From assembly GCA_018340805.1 (NCBI GenBank), contig JACMZG010001908.1, positions 33,453,239 to 33,517,238 of the forward strand: DNA of 64,000 nt. Reading direction: 5' to 3'. The DNA is from Microvelia longipes (lineage: Eukaryota > Arthropoda > Insecta > Hemiptera > Veliidae). Both the position numbers and the translations under genes were made by a program. Shown one piece after another: positions 23,494-34,361 of the stretch (within the stretch, counting starts at the first letter, position 1; each line of letters starts with the position of its first letter). The notes below the pieces were generated by a model. That model saw nothing but the letters and a program-made list of their open reading frames with translations. It did not search any database and was not told the origin of the DNA.

Positions 23494-24061
23494 TTAATTC
23501 TTTAAATAACTTTTGAGTAATATAAGAGATCTCTGACTTCCGCTGTCTAGCATTAATCTTATATTTCTTTTATTGTCAAAATTTGAAACCTCTGCTAACG
23601 CAGTCTGTAAAAAAACAACCGAAGATTTGATGCTCATGTTTTCTAATTTTGGTTCTCCAACTAACCCCGTGGTTAGTTCATTATTTAATTCCTTTCCAGA
23701 CGGTTTACTGGACACCCTATATTTTTTGGGACAAAGACTTGAATGATGTTGTTTAACCGCTTTGCAGTGGTAGCAAGGCTTTGTAGCCGTACAGTCCTTT
23801 ATAAAATGATTAGATCTAAGGCACAGGAGGCAACAACCTTTTAGCAACCCTTTTCGTTCCAATCGTTGTTATAACATCGCATTCGTCGCTAAAATGTGCA
23901 CCTTGGCAGTATTTACATTTTATTTCGTACGCTGTCAATGCTTCCGCGGTTCCTGGTTTTATTTTGTTTTTGCTATCAAAATATAACGGCGTTCCTTCCT
24001 GTTTTGTTATTGTTTTGTTGCTTAGAACTGACGTTGGATTTTTATTTTCAACTTTTGACAT
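23494..24061 (-). pseudogene. BEL/Pao gag C-terminal zinc knuckles and protease
   Basis: Three cysteine/histidine clusters are visible: CKYCQGAHFSDEC, then CLLCLRSNHFIKDC, then CYHCKAVKQHHSSLC, the usual BEL/Pao knuckles. They are followed by the aspartic protease motif LMLDSGSQRSLI. The frame changes between 23862 and 23816. Downstream the protease continues out of frame to about 23250. Confidence 0.8.
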
Positions 24062-24138
24062 AAACTCAATTTTTTCCCTAGCCCCAATAATACGATTTAA
24101 CTTAGTCCTTAATTCTGATGGCGTTAATTTAGCAGTAT

Positions 24139-25494
24139 CTATATCTCTTCTATTTTAAGTAATAAACTTGCTGGAAATTTTGATAAAATCAAAGGATTAA
24201 AAAATTTTTGATCCGGATCCTCTTTCAATGCCTCTAAACTTCTTATACAGGTTTCAATTTCATCTAACGTTGAGCGCAATTTTTCTGTTTGATTTGTACT
24301 TTGGGGTATTAACCGTAACTTATTATATAATGATGTGATTATTAGATCGTTATTGCCGAATCTATTTTTCAGAATGTCAAGCGCTACTTGGTAGTTAGCG
24401 CCGGTGATAGCTAATCCTGCGATACTTTGTAGTGCCGTGCCCTCCAAATACCCCCTTAAATAATTAAATTTCTCTACATCCCTTAGCTTTTTGGTAAATC
24501 TTCGGTATACGGTGCACCCTGTTATCAATACTATATATCGATATATTTTTAGTTACGCAACACGTAAACGAGAACTGAGCACTTAAAAGATAAGCAGCGT
24601 CTTTAAATTATTAATTATAATTAACCATACAACAAATAAATGAAAACATTAACAACAAAAATATAATAAAAAACCTGAAAATAACAAACACAAAAATACG
24701 TAAAAAATACGCGTAACATAAAATTAGATGTAGTGTATCATCGATTATTCTTATGAAAACATAGTTAAAACATTTTAAAAACATAAAAAAAATATGAAAA
24801 TAGTTATAAACCATTATACAACAAATAAAAAAAACACAAACAACAAAAAAACATTTAAAAAAATTGTAAAATATGTTCATAAACGTAAATGAAAAGGCAT
24901 ATATCGATTATTCCTACGTCATATCTCTAAACTAAAAATATATCGATACATAGTATTGATAACAGGGTGCACCGTATACCGAAGTTCAGCCAGCTTGGTA
25001 TTGATAACAGGGTGCACCGTATACCGAAGTTCAGCCAGCTTTTTATTAGTATTAATAGTCGATTCGAAAAAATCCCAAAACTCACCCCATTTCATTATAT
25101 CCCCGTCAAATTTTATAATTCTCAGTTTTTCTAATTTTATGTTGAAATTACTGTCACAAATTTCGGTTTTATCGGGTTTTGTCAAATTAAGGATCTCAAT
25201 TCTCGATTGCAAATCCACCAACATATCCTCGGCATCTAAAATCAATTCCATTTCGTCCTCACATTCATTCTCAAACCTTAACCGCGTAACATCGTTATCG
25301 TCGTCTAAGGACATCTGCCTAAGTTCTTCCCTAAGACCTTGAAATTTCCCTAAGTAATTTTTGATTTTAGTTTCCGTGTTTAAAATTGTATTAATATCCG
25401 TTTCTAAATTGAATTCTGAAGCTTCCTTAATAGTTGTCGTAAGTCGTTTTTTGATAGGTCCGATACGTTGTCTAATAGTTCCTACGGTCGTCAT
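24139..25494 (-). pseudogene. gag: BEL/Pao gag, interrupted by a MITE
   Basis: The N-terminal part (25494-25037) begins MTTVGTIRQRIGPIKKRL, is coiled-coil rich and reaches the gag core KLRIIKFDGDIMKWGEFWDF. A 544 bp MITE plus 8 bp target duplication then interrupts it. The coding sequence resumes at 24492 with KLRDVEKFNYLRGYLEGTAL and NRFGNN, ending about 24139. If the MITE and one TSD are ignored, the gag frame appears to continue. Readers should not treat the chimeric tails reading into the MITE as real protein. Confidence 0.85.
24493..25036. mobile_element. MITE with 8 bp TSD inside BEL/Pao gag
   Basis: Flanked by AGCTTTTT on both sides (24485-24492 and 25037-25044). The inverted ends share a long core, TTCGGTATACGGTGCACCCT, and continue through TATCGATATATTTTTAGTT. 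The right end is present twice as a 45 bp tandem duplication (24954-24998 and 24999-25043, including TSD bases). The interior is AT-rich with no gene. An 8 bp TSD points to hAT, P or Merlin-type transposases; which one cannot be decided. Confidence 0.8.
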
Positions 25495-25608
25495 ATCGTT
25501 CGATCTAAGTGGGTTAAAAAAAATGGCAAAATTCTAAATTTGTTTCGTACCTTTTCTCTGTTTTCTTGTCCGTGTACTATTGATCTTCAACCACGCTCTA
25601 TGATACCA

Positions 25609-25759
25609 TGTTTTACACTATGATTAAATGAACATCTTTAACTTTAGTGGAAGCGAATTATTTTTCTATATTTCAACAATAAACTCATTTCAAAAAATTG
25701 ACAACTTAAATCCTTCAAAAATAATACAAAAAATAAAATAAATTCCTCGCCTTGCGACA
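25609..25759 (-). repeat. BEL/Pao 5' LTR
   Basis: 151 bp, one difference from 14730-14880. TGGTATCATAGAGCGTGG just inside on the minus strand is the presumed primer-binding site; the tRNA is not identified. Confidence 0.9.
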
Positions 25760-25764
25760 CTGTA

Positions 25765-26520
25765 TGGAGTAGAAGATTTTTATAATATAAAATTTTAATA
25801 TTATTTATATTGATAATTTGATTATAATATTATAATAAATAATTAATATTATATTATAATATTGATTTATATTCTACCCACTGTATGGAGTAGAAGATTT
25901 TTATAATATAAAATTTTAATAAAAGTTCAAAGTGCAATATTAATTTTATGGCATTATTTCTTATGTTACTCTTTCTTTATTTTTGCTTGACGTTTTTGTT
26001 TGTACTTGTACATTTACCAAATAAAGTTTATTTATTTATTTATTTTAATTTATTGGTCAAGGTTACAGAGGCTTGAGGTATGCTTCAACCAAACCTTTGT
26101 CGAGATAATAATATCACTATCTGATGGGTGGGTCACAATGAGACCTAATTTTTTATGATAATTTTTATTGTAAAAAAGGTGGATTGTGACCAAACACCCA
26201 CAGCGTGCCTTAGGTATCTGCATTCCCCCCTCACCCTCTATTTTTAACAAAATCCTATTAATGTGATGTTTTTGTTATATCTGAGTAATAACATTTACAA
26301 ATTCTGCTGATGCATGTTTGTTACATTCTTTTTATATTTTTGTCTATTTATAAACATATCTAAAATTATTAATTGGTGACATTCATTTCTAAACACAGAT
26401 ATTACATTTTTTTACACATTATTTGTCATCATTTTTGGGGTTATCGTGTCACATATAAATATGAGGAATTCACATGAAGTGCCCAGTATTGTAACTTTCC
26501 GTGCCCAGTAGAGGGGTAAA
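25765..26520. other. Right flank with paralogous empty site
   Basis: 25862-25920 repeats the sequence surrounding the BEL/Pao insertion (ATTCTACCCACTGTATGGAG) without the element, 121 bp from the right TSD. The rest is AT-rich. The 26050-26250 open frame has no support as a gene. Confidence 0.6.
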
Positions 26521-26700
26521 GGGGTGTTAAAGGAACTGATTGAAATAAAGTTTATTTTCTTTCCCCATTTTTCCTTTTGTTGATTTAAAGGTGTGATAAA
26601 GGGACTTACAGGAATAAGATTTATCTCCTTTCCCTACTTTTCTTCATGTTGATTTAATGGGGTGTTAAAGTATCTTATTACAATAAGATTCATTTCCCTA
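26520..26700. repeat. ~75 bp minisatellite patch
   Basis: Two to three copies of the AACTGATTG/AATAAGATTTATCTCC unit described at 13920-14725. Confidence 0.5.
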
Positions 26701-26712
26701 CTCCCACTTTTT

Positions 26713-27463
26713 ACTTTTCCTCATTTATACCATAGGCATATAGGAAAAGTATTGTTTACAAAAAATCCAAAACCGGGATGCCTCAGGAATTATTTGTTTC
26801 AGGTGTTTTTAAGACCTCCTGAGTGGTTTTTAAAAAGTTGTGTGTGTCTGTTATCATTGTAGCTCCTAGTGTATTTATGCTAGAGAGTTGAAAAATCAGT
26901 TTACTTCTGTAGTTGTGCTATCCAGTAAATAATGTATGATGTCATTAACCTGCAATAATGACTCAGCAAAAATTACAAAAAATCATATAACTCGGAAAAA
27001 TTATGCAATCGTATTGAGATTTGTCACGCAATAATCATGTGTAAGATAAACATTATATGCGCTAAGTTTTATCTCATTATCAGCATTAGTTTAATTTTAT
27101 CAAATGATTTGTGTATGTTTTTTTTTAAAAATTGTAAAGAATCAGAAAATTATCCTATTAAGCTAAAATTCAGTGCAAGTATACCCTTACGTAATGAATT
27201 GGTACAGCAAGTTTCGTTTTAATACAAGTATATCTATTATTTTTATGGGATCATAAAACCATTTATGGGATCATTGAGTGTGGTCAGTGCTGTTTGGGTG
27301 ACCGCTAAGAATGAAACGGATGCATATAATATCTGTGCACAAGCAAAACAAGTTCAAAGAGGGTTGCAGTATAGTTTTAATGACTTGTACATTCTGAGGA
27401 CGAACCAAGCGAGTCGGAAGTAGGAAGGATGAGCTTAGCAAATCCGATGTGATGAGGAAAAGT
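26713..27463 (+). mobile_element. Hairpin-ended repeat, ACTTTTCCT family, full copy
   Basis: Starts with the hairpin ACTTTTCCTCATTTATACC...AGGAAAAGT and ends GATGAGGAAAAGT, so the ends are inverted repeats. Internal landmarks: TCTGTTATCATTGTAGCTCC, TGATGTCATTAACCTG, and GAGTCGGAAGTAGGAAGGAT near the end. Relatives: 35959-36415 (+), 41108-41518 (-), 42000-42540 (-), 53440-53640 (-), 55470-56146 (+), and lone terminal hairpins at 54957-54999 and 56724-56757. No conserved coding frame is seen. It is a non-autonomous DNA element of unknown class. Confidence 0.65.
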
Positions 27464-28700
27464 TTTGAGGCACCCCCTACCTGATTTTGTAATTTTAATT
27501 TAAAGGTGTATAAGAAAAACTGATTGCAATAAGATTCATCTCCCTTCCCCCACTTTTATTTGTGTTGATTTTATAGGATGTTGAAGGAACTGATTGAAAT
27601 ATTATTTATTTTTCCTACCTCCACTTTTCCTTATTTTGATTTAATGAGGAGTTAAAGGAACTTATAGCAATAAGATTAATTTACGCACCCATAATATTTT
27701 TAAATTATAGCATATTTTAGTTTATTACCAAATTCGTTTGTATAGAATATAGTTTGTTTATTCTTTCTCTGCAGTCTCTTTTTACTTAACCTCTTTGTTT
27801 TAATCTATGAGTTATAGAACGTATGATATAATTGTATTGTTTTATTTTTTTCTTTACAATTAACAAATTGATTTGTTTTTTAATAATAAATTTATTTCAG
27901 GGCTAATATGGAAAGAACTTTGCTGAAGAATTTCAGATAACGTTAGTTTTGCTAAAGTTGTCAAGGATTCATCAAATGAAAATCCGAATAGAACTCACCA
28001 TCAAGTCAACAACCCAAATACAACTAATATATTTTGTAAAATACTAGAATAGTCAAATGAGTTGAAACACTTTACTTATTTTCAGTCAAAATGCTTTGGA
28101 AATTAAACTTCTTAGTTCTTAGACGTAACCATGCCATAAAATCATGAATAATTTTAAAACAAATTTGGTAACAAAATTTTTGTTTGCGTTTTTTTACATA
28201 TCCATTTTTCAATCACTCATTTTGGTGTGGTTATGTTTGTATTCTACATATCGTAGAGTGTCAGTCAATTTTCATGAGGGTTTTTATGGGTATTTGCTGT
28301 GAATTTCTTTGGAATCATGTCAACAATTTAGGTTCTTTTTTAAAAAAAGAAACCAGAGCTTTTAAAATTACTTTAAGTATATAAAGTGTTTCTCATAATT
28401 ATGTCAGTCTATAATAAATTTATATTTAAGGGATTTGCTGAAGTATTTTAGTGAATATTATGACTATTATGGAATGTCTTAATTTCATTAGGTTATGAAA
28501 ACCTATATATCAATTCTAGTATAAAGTAAAATATGTGTAAATAGTAAAGTGAAGAAAATTTATACTTTAATTATTTAAATTTCAAGTTTAATTTCTTCTA
28601 TTTTTTTTTAAATTTTAAGTAAAAATGTATTTATCTCTTTTAACTTTTTTTTCTATTAACTGCAGCTTCAATAGCGTGAATCGTTCGCATGATATGTTTT
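27464..28700. other. AT-rich stretch with minisatellite patch
   Basis: 27490-27690 holds ~75 bp minisatellite units. A candidate exon is listed separately at 27937-28052. The 28184-28384 open frame lacks any supporting feature. Confidence 0.35.
27937..28052 (+). CDS. Speculative terminal exon, phase compatible with the ATG exons
   Basis: After TTTCAG (ending 27936) a frame entered in phase 1 reads NVSFAKVVKDSSNENPNRTH onward for 38 codons to a TAG at 28050-28052. Phase 1 matches the donors at 2779 and 9761. The acceptor has a poor pyrimidine tract. A better acceptor 36 bp upstream (TTTATTTCAG, ending 27900) would lead to a stop after eight codons. There is no homology to support it, so this is only a candidate for the missing downstream exon. 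Confidence 0.15.
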
Positions 28701-28736
28701 TTCTCAGAAACCCAGGTTTCACTAGTACTTCCCACT

Positions 28737-28821
28737 ATATATATATATATAATATATTATATATATATTATATATATAATATATATATTATATAATATAT
28801 ATATGTGTGGTGTGTGTGTGT
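28737..28821. repeat. (TA)n/(GT)n microsatellite
   Basis: Interrupted TA repeats followed by a GT-rich run. Confidence 0.9.
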
Positions 28822-31000
28822 GTATATACATACATACAATAATGAAATAATATTCTTAAACTGATATAAATGAAATGTACACTTCTATTCAAGATTTTTT
28901 TTCAAAAGTATGAGAGCCCCCAGTAGAAAACTAGAGCGGGGGCTCTAGAATATGGTTCTAAATATTCTTGACTAGATAGTCAAGAATATTGACTATTTAC
29001 TTAAAATTTTCACTTATCAGTTAAAATTAATGAAACTAGTTTTCTTTATTGATATAATACCTGCAATGTTCAAAAAGAATTGATATGAAGATAAGTATAG
29101 ACAGTACTAATGAGCATTGGTGGGTTTAATGATCTCTTTTAATACAAGCTGTATCGTGGACTTTTGGTTCACCATTCAAAATAGCCTTGTAAAAAATTCG
29201 TTCTTTGATTCGGTAGTATTTATTCTTCTCTTTTATTGAGTGATTGCTAATCAAAGAAATATATTCTAATTTCTCGGATCTCTGCCGAGGTCTGCAATCC
29301 ACTGTAAAATCTGACTTTTTTTTCTTTTTATCACTAAATATTCCACTGCACTTTATATGAGCAATCGCTAAAAATACTTCACATTTTTCTAAATTGTTAT
29401 TAATTTATATAATTATTAGAGAGAAATTGTTTAAAAAAATGTTTCATTCCTTATTCAGTGACAGATGATTCACTGATGTTTTTTAGGGTTAATTCCTAAA
29501 AAATAAAAAGTTTTATTTTTAATTTTATTCAAATTATATAAATTATTCTGTTCTGGGTGTCCACACTATTTCTGTTCTTTATCCAAAGTATACATGCTAA
29601 TTATATGTTTTATGTTAATTTTATTGATGATGTTACATTTTTCTCTTAATAAACACTTTACTGTATGGGCATGACTTTCTAGTATAACTTATTTATTTTT
29701 AAAATGTATTTAACTATTGTAAAAATCTCAACCCACATTATTTTGTAAATAAATATTTTATTCTGGTTTGTTTTTCCCCCTTTCTCCCTCATAAAGTTGT
29801 ATTTTTATTCTAATGTTTAATTGTTTTATTGTGAAATAAACATTTGTATTGTATGAATACAAATGTTTGTTAATTAAATATTTGTCATTTAGTTTAAGTT
29901 CAGTCTGTAGGTCATATATTTAATACATAAAATTTTCTTCTGGTATAAGGGACTTGAGAAGTGAAATGGCTTGTAGAATGTAGGGGTTTCAGTCGATGAC
30001 TGTTTGTAGTTCACTGATGAGTTAGGATTTGGTAGTGCATCAATGTCTTAACACCTATACATCAGGATAACAATGCCTGAGAGGTTACGATAAATGCTGC
30101 TCGCTGCAAAGCCAGATCAACTCCCTTTTCCATTTACTTTTGTTAGCGGTTGGTTATAGCATCACTTTCTAAACACCATGTATCAGGGTTTTATGATTTC
30201 TTTTCTTTGGTGAGAAAAATCCTATTTTTAACTCCTGAGAGGTGAGAAATATGCTTCTATCTAGTGATAGGCCAATCCGCTTAACTTTAGTAGAAGATTT
30301 AGGGGTTGGTGTTGCATCAATGTCTTAACCAATATATTATCAGGTTCTATATAGTTAGAATACGTAAGACTGAGAGGTGGGATAAATGCCACATAAATCA
30401 AATTCCTTTACTTTCTATATCTCATATTTTGAGCCTCTTCACTTCATCAGACACCTTCTAACAGTAGAGCTTTAATAAAGCTATTTGTATTTAAAATGTT
30501 TGAAATTTTAAAGAGAAAGAAACACACACTTTCTCCATAGTCAACTAAAAACGACATTAGGCAGAGTTAAAAAGTCATGAGGGTAGGTTTTGATTGGTGG
30601 CAACTCGGAATGAATCATAGTGTGATTAATTTTGAGTTGAGTCATCACTCTTTCCTGGCTATTTTCTCATGCTGCCCTTTGCATTATTTTGTTGGCTATA
30701 ACTTAAAGATGTATTATAGAGTATTACTTAAGTTTGAGTAAGACTTTGTGTTTTTGACACGGGTATAGGTCTCATTTGGACTTACGTATTGCCCTAGAAT
30801 TTGTCTTTAGTAACGAGAAGCAATAATTTCAAAAAACTTTACCTGAGACAGGGTTTCAGGTAAATTTTCTGTTTTATTGTGACTCTCAACTTCGTGTTGA
30901 AATGGCTTCAAGAGCACTTATTATTTTACACTTATTTTTATTATTGTCAAACAAATTGTCAAAGTAGAACAAATATACATATTCATTTTTTATATATAGA
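28822..31000. other. Non-coding, with small hairpins and a diverged repeat
   Basis: 28961-28990 is a perfect hairpin (AATATTCTTGACT, 4-base loop, complement). About 29985-30120 and 30290-30420 are diverged direct repeats (TTGCATCAATGTCTTAAC, then ACTGAGAGGTGGGATAAATG). No gene, RNA or transposon end is recognised. Confidence 0.4.
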
Positions 31001-31142
31001 TATAATATAATATTATATATATATATATATTATATATATATATATTATTTAAGTATTAAAATTATATTAATATATATATATATATATTATAATATATATA
31101 TATATTATATTATATATATATATATTATATATATTATATTAT
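31001..31142. repeat. (TA)n microsatellite cluster
   Basis: About 140 bp of interrupted TA/TTATA repeats. Confidence 0.9.
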
Positions 31143-31269
31143 ACACATTTCATTAATACATGATTCTTAGATTTTGACATTAAGGTTCTTTGAAGACGTC
31201 AATACATTTCATTTACCAGATAGTACAACAGAAGTGAGAATAGTTATAATAATTACAGTAATAGTCAAG

Positions 31270-32830
31270 AGTTATAGCCGTAAAAGCATAGTGATATTAT
31301 TACAAGAGGGGCCCTATAGGTAAAATTTTGAAACATCAAAAAGTAACCTGACCCCCTTCAATTATAAAAACAATCAAATAATCTATACAAAATTAAAATT
31401 ACAATAACTCATATAGGAGAATTTTAAAATTACAAATCAAAACACAAACAATGTGTGGGAAGCCAAAATCAAAAGCCTATTCCCTATACTATAAAAGCCT
31501 AGCCTATACTATTAGAGGGATTTAGTTTCATTCGGCACCTATGGAAGCTGTCTCACTTCCAGACCCCTTATCACTGTGCTATTCTGCCCCTGTACTATCT
31601 CTAAGTATTAGTCTCTTTGACTAGGGTTAAGTACAGTTATGGCACCTAGTGGAAGCTGTCTCACTTCCAGACCCCCTATCATTGTGCTATTCTGCCAAAG
31701 AGACTAATACTATTAGAGGGAGAATACAACAGCTCTTATCATTTCTTGGCTAGCTAAGGTGCTGTAATAATTTTTTTATTATTCCTAATAATTACAATTT
31801 CATGTGGTTTAATGTGGCATCACTGAATTAATGTGTGCGTATAGTGCCATAACTGTAGTAACCCTAGTCAAGGAGACTAATACTTAGAGATAGTACAGGG
31901 GCAGAATAGCACAGTGATAAGGGGGTCTGGAAGTGAGGACAGCTTCCACTAAGGTGCCATAAACTGTACTTACCCTAGTCAAAGAGACTAATACTTAGGG
32001 TAGTCAGGGGCAGGGAATTGCACAGTGATAAGGGGTCTGGAATTGTGACAGTTTCCATAGGTTCCGTATCCTGTACTTACCCCTACTATAGTTCTTCCTA
32101 GAGAGAGACTGATTACTCCCCCCCCCTCTACAACTCCATTGTAGTATGCACTCTACTAACGGCACACATTTTTCAGTGATGCCACATTAAACCACGTGAA
32201 ATTGTAATTATTAAGAAAAATAAAAAAATGACGTCACCAATGTACTGTTACGGCACCTAGCTACCCAAGGAATTGATAAGGAGCTGTTTGTATCCTCCCT
32301 CTAATAGCATTAGTCTCTAGTTATAACCTTAACTCCACTTTTCGAGGAGGGTTTCAATTGAGGTACACAGAGCCCTGCTGAATCCCCAACAAGTTGTTTC
32401 AGGCCTCTCAATGTATTGAGATAGGCTATGCCCCCTCTAGTATATATCTTCATAAGTAAAAGTAATAATAGAAATGAGGGTTAACAATTGTGAGGGGAGA
32501 GATAAATAATGGTTAGTTATATCAGCCATAGATATATTACTAGAGAGGCCCTATAGGTTACAGTTTGAAACATTTAAAAAGTAACCTGACCACCTCGCTT
32601 ATAAATACAATAAAATAATCAGTACAAAATTTCAATAACTTTTACAGTACAACGTTAAAATACAAGCAATGTGCGGGGAGCCGAAAACAATTAATTTATT
32701 AAAACCTTTACTCACTCTTGGAGGAGATTTCAATGAGGTTACACAGAGCCCCCGAGAGACCAAATAAGATGTTTCAGGTCTCTCAATGTAATGAGAAGGC
32801 TATGCCCCCTCTAGTATATATCTCTATGGT
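31270..32830. repeat. Complex direct and inverted repeat cluster
   Basis: A ~110 bp unit (GGAAGCTGTCTCACTTCCAG, CACTGTGCTATTCTGCCCCT, TAGTCTCTTTGACTAGGGTT) occurs twice on + (about 31530-31630 and 31635-31700) and twice on - (about 31857-31970 and 31975-32095). A larger inverted pair encloses the minus-oriented units: 31710-31850 versus 32150-32335, sharing TGTGGTTTAATGTGGCATCA. On both sides (31270-31460 and 32500-32830) lie minus-strand relatives of the 2200-2350 segment (GGGCCTCTCTTGTAATAATA type). Confidence 0.6.
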
Positions 32831-32959
32831 AACAGTAATAATATTCGTAGTTGGAGTAATTGTTTTATTAATATTACTGTAATAGGAGTGGTATTAATAA
32901 AGTTATTATAGTAGTAATAGTAGATAGATACTAATAATTTTACAAAGTATAAAATAGTA

Positions 32960-33270
32960 ATATGAAATAAAATATTCAAAATGGCCGACGGAAAGATCGT
33001 CGCATCTTTATTGCTTTCCCTCATCTTATATAGTTTTACATTTTATTATAGTTTTACTAATGTTGTACTATAATAAAATAGTTTATTTAATAATAAACTC
33101 TTTTGAAATTAAAAATAAAAAATAATAAAATAGTGTTTTACTTACTTGACTTCATCGAAATTTACGAACTGCGTGGAGGCTAATGGCCGACTAACTCTAG
33201 AACCGGCTGGCTTTCGATATATACTCCCCTACTCCGCCATTTTAATAACGCGTAACAAATAATTCTTAAA
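32960..33270 (-). promoter_or_regulatory. Inverted, diverged copy of the left-end promoter block
   Basis: Read on the minus strand, a segment like ATTTAAGAATTATTTGTTACG leads to AAAATGGCGGAGTAGGGGAG (33250-33220 region). About 190-250 bases later come CAATAAAGATGCGACG and GGCCATTTTGAATATTT (about 33017-32965). The same order is found at 805-1090 on +. A CRE palindrome lies upstream (33848-33855). It could drive a minus-strand transcript or be a relic; no coding exon was found downstream. Confidence 0.4.
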
Positions 33271-34360
33271 TAATCCATTATATTTATGATTAAATTAATT
33301 AATATATATCAACTAATATATTTTTTGCTATTAAATTTTAATTATTTGTATTTATCATATTATTTTAAAGCAAAAACTAATAAAAAATTATCTGCGGAAT
33401 GGAACAGCTGATACGATTAATACAACATTTTTTATTTTAAATATTCTAACTTAACTTAAAAATAACTAAAAATAATTGTTTAATTTTTTATTATTTAGAT
33501 TTTAATTAATTTTATAGCAAAATTTATCCGTTTCTTAACCTCAACTTTTCATCTTGAATGTAACAGAATTTTCAAAATAATATACATAAAAATGTTTTAA
33601 ATAACAATAATTAATTAATATTTAATCATTAATTACTGCTTAAATAATTAAAATTAATTTTTAATTTATTTTTGATTTTGAATCTTAATTACTATAATTT
33701 TGCAAAAAAATAATATGACGACGAAATAAAGAACTTTTAAAATCAACATTGTGAACTTTATTTTATAATTAATTTATTTACCTAATAACTGTAAAAACAA
33801 TTAGCTAGGATAAACCACGTCTCTTTACTTATCATTATTTATTTGTTGTGAGAGAGTGACGTCACATTTTTATTACGTCAAAGTTTATTATCATTTTTGC
33901 TCACTTAACATGTATTCTTTGCTGATTTTTGCTCTGGTTAAAAATTAAATTATTTCCCAACGAAAGGTCACGTGATTAAAATTTTGTATATAAACAAATC
34001 AGCTGATATAAACGGCTAGCCTTTTAATTCTACGGAGAATCCATCGGTTGATATCTAATTTATTTTGATCATTCTTTAAATCCTTATGTTTTTGTTTAGA
34101 TTATTAGTGTAAATACTAATGTTCTTCACAGCATAAACAGCTTGACATATTTTTGTTGACAACATTTTTTTTTTTTCAGTAACGCTTAATAAACAAACAG
34201 AGTTCTAATCCTCCTATTTTTAAAAAATTGCGTCAACACAGTCAAACAATCAACATAGTTTCAAATTGTCCTTTCTTTAATTAATTAAATTATATACTAT
34301 TTTAAGAAATACTATGTTTTTAATAAATACTATTTTTGTACTAAAGTTTGTATTGTTAAA
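33271..34360. other. AT-rich intergenic region
   Basis: Contains the CRE TGACGTCA (33848-33855), ATTACGTCA (33876-33884) and an E-box CACGTG (33969-33974). No gene is visible. Confidence 0.35.
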
Positions 34361-34361
34361 A

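Larger units (their letters stand above)
14730..25759 (-). mobile_element. BEL/Pao LTR retrotransposon, nested and broken
   Basis: The element lies on the minus strand, with its 5' LTR on the right. It is bounded by 151 bp LTRs and a 5 bp target-site duplication CTGTA (14725-14729 and 25760-25764). Gag, protease, reverse transcriptase, RNase H and integrase fragments follow in BEL/Pao order. Subtracting the Gypsy element and the gag MITE leaves about 5.7 kb, a normal size for the family. The LTRs differ at one position that I can see (AAATAAAC versus AAATGAAC), so the element is young despite two later insertions. Several frameshifts make it non-functional as it stands. Confidence 0.9.

Noticed and set aside
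24611..24880. Small membrane protein on the minus strand
   Set aside because: Hydrophobic Phe/Ile-rich translation of the AT-rich interior of the MITE in gag.
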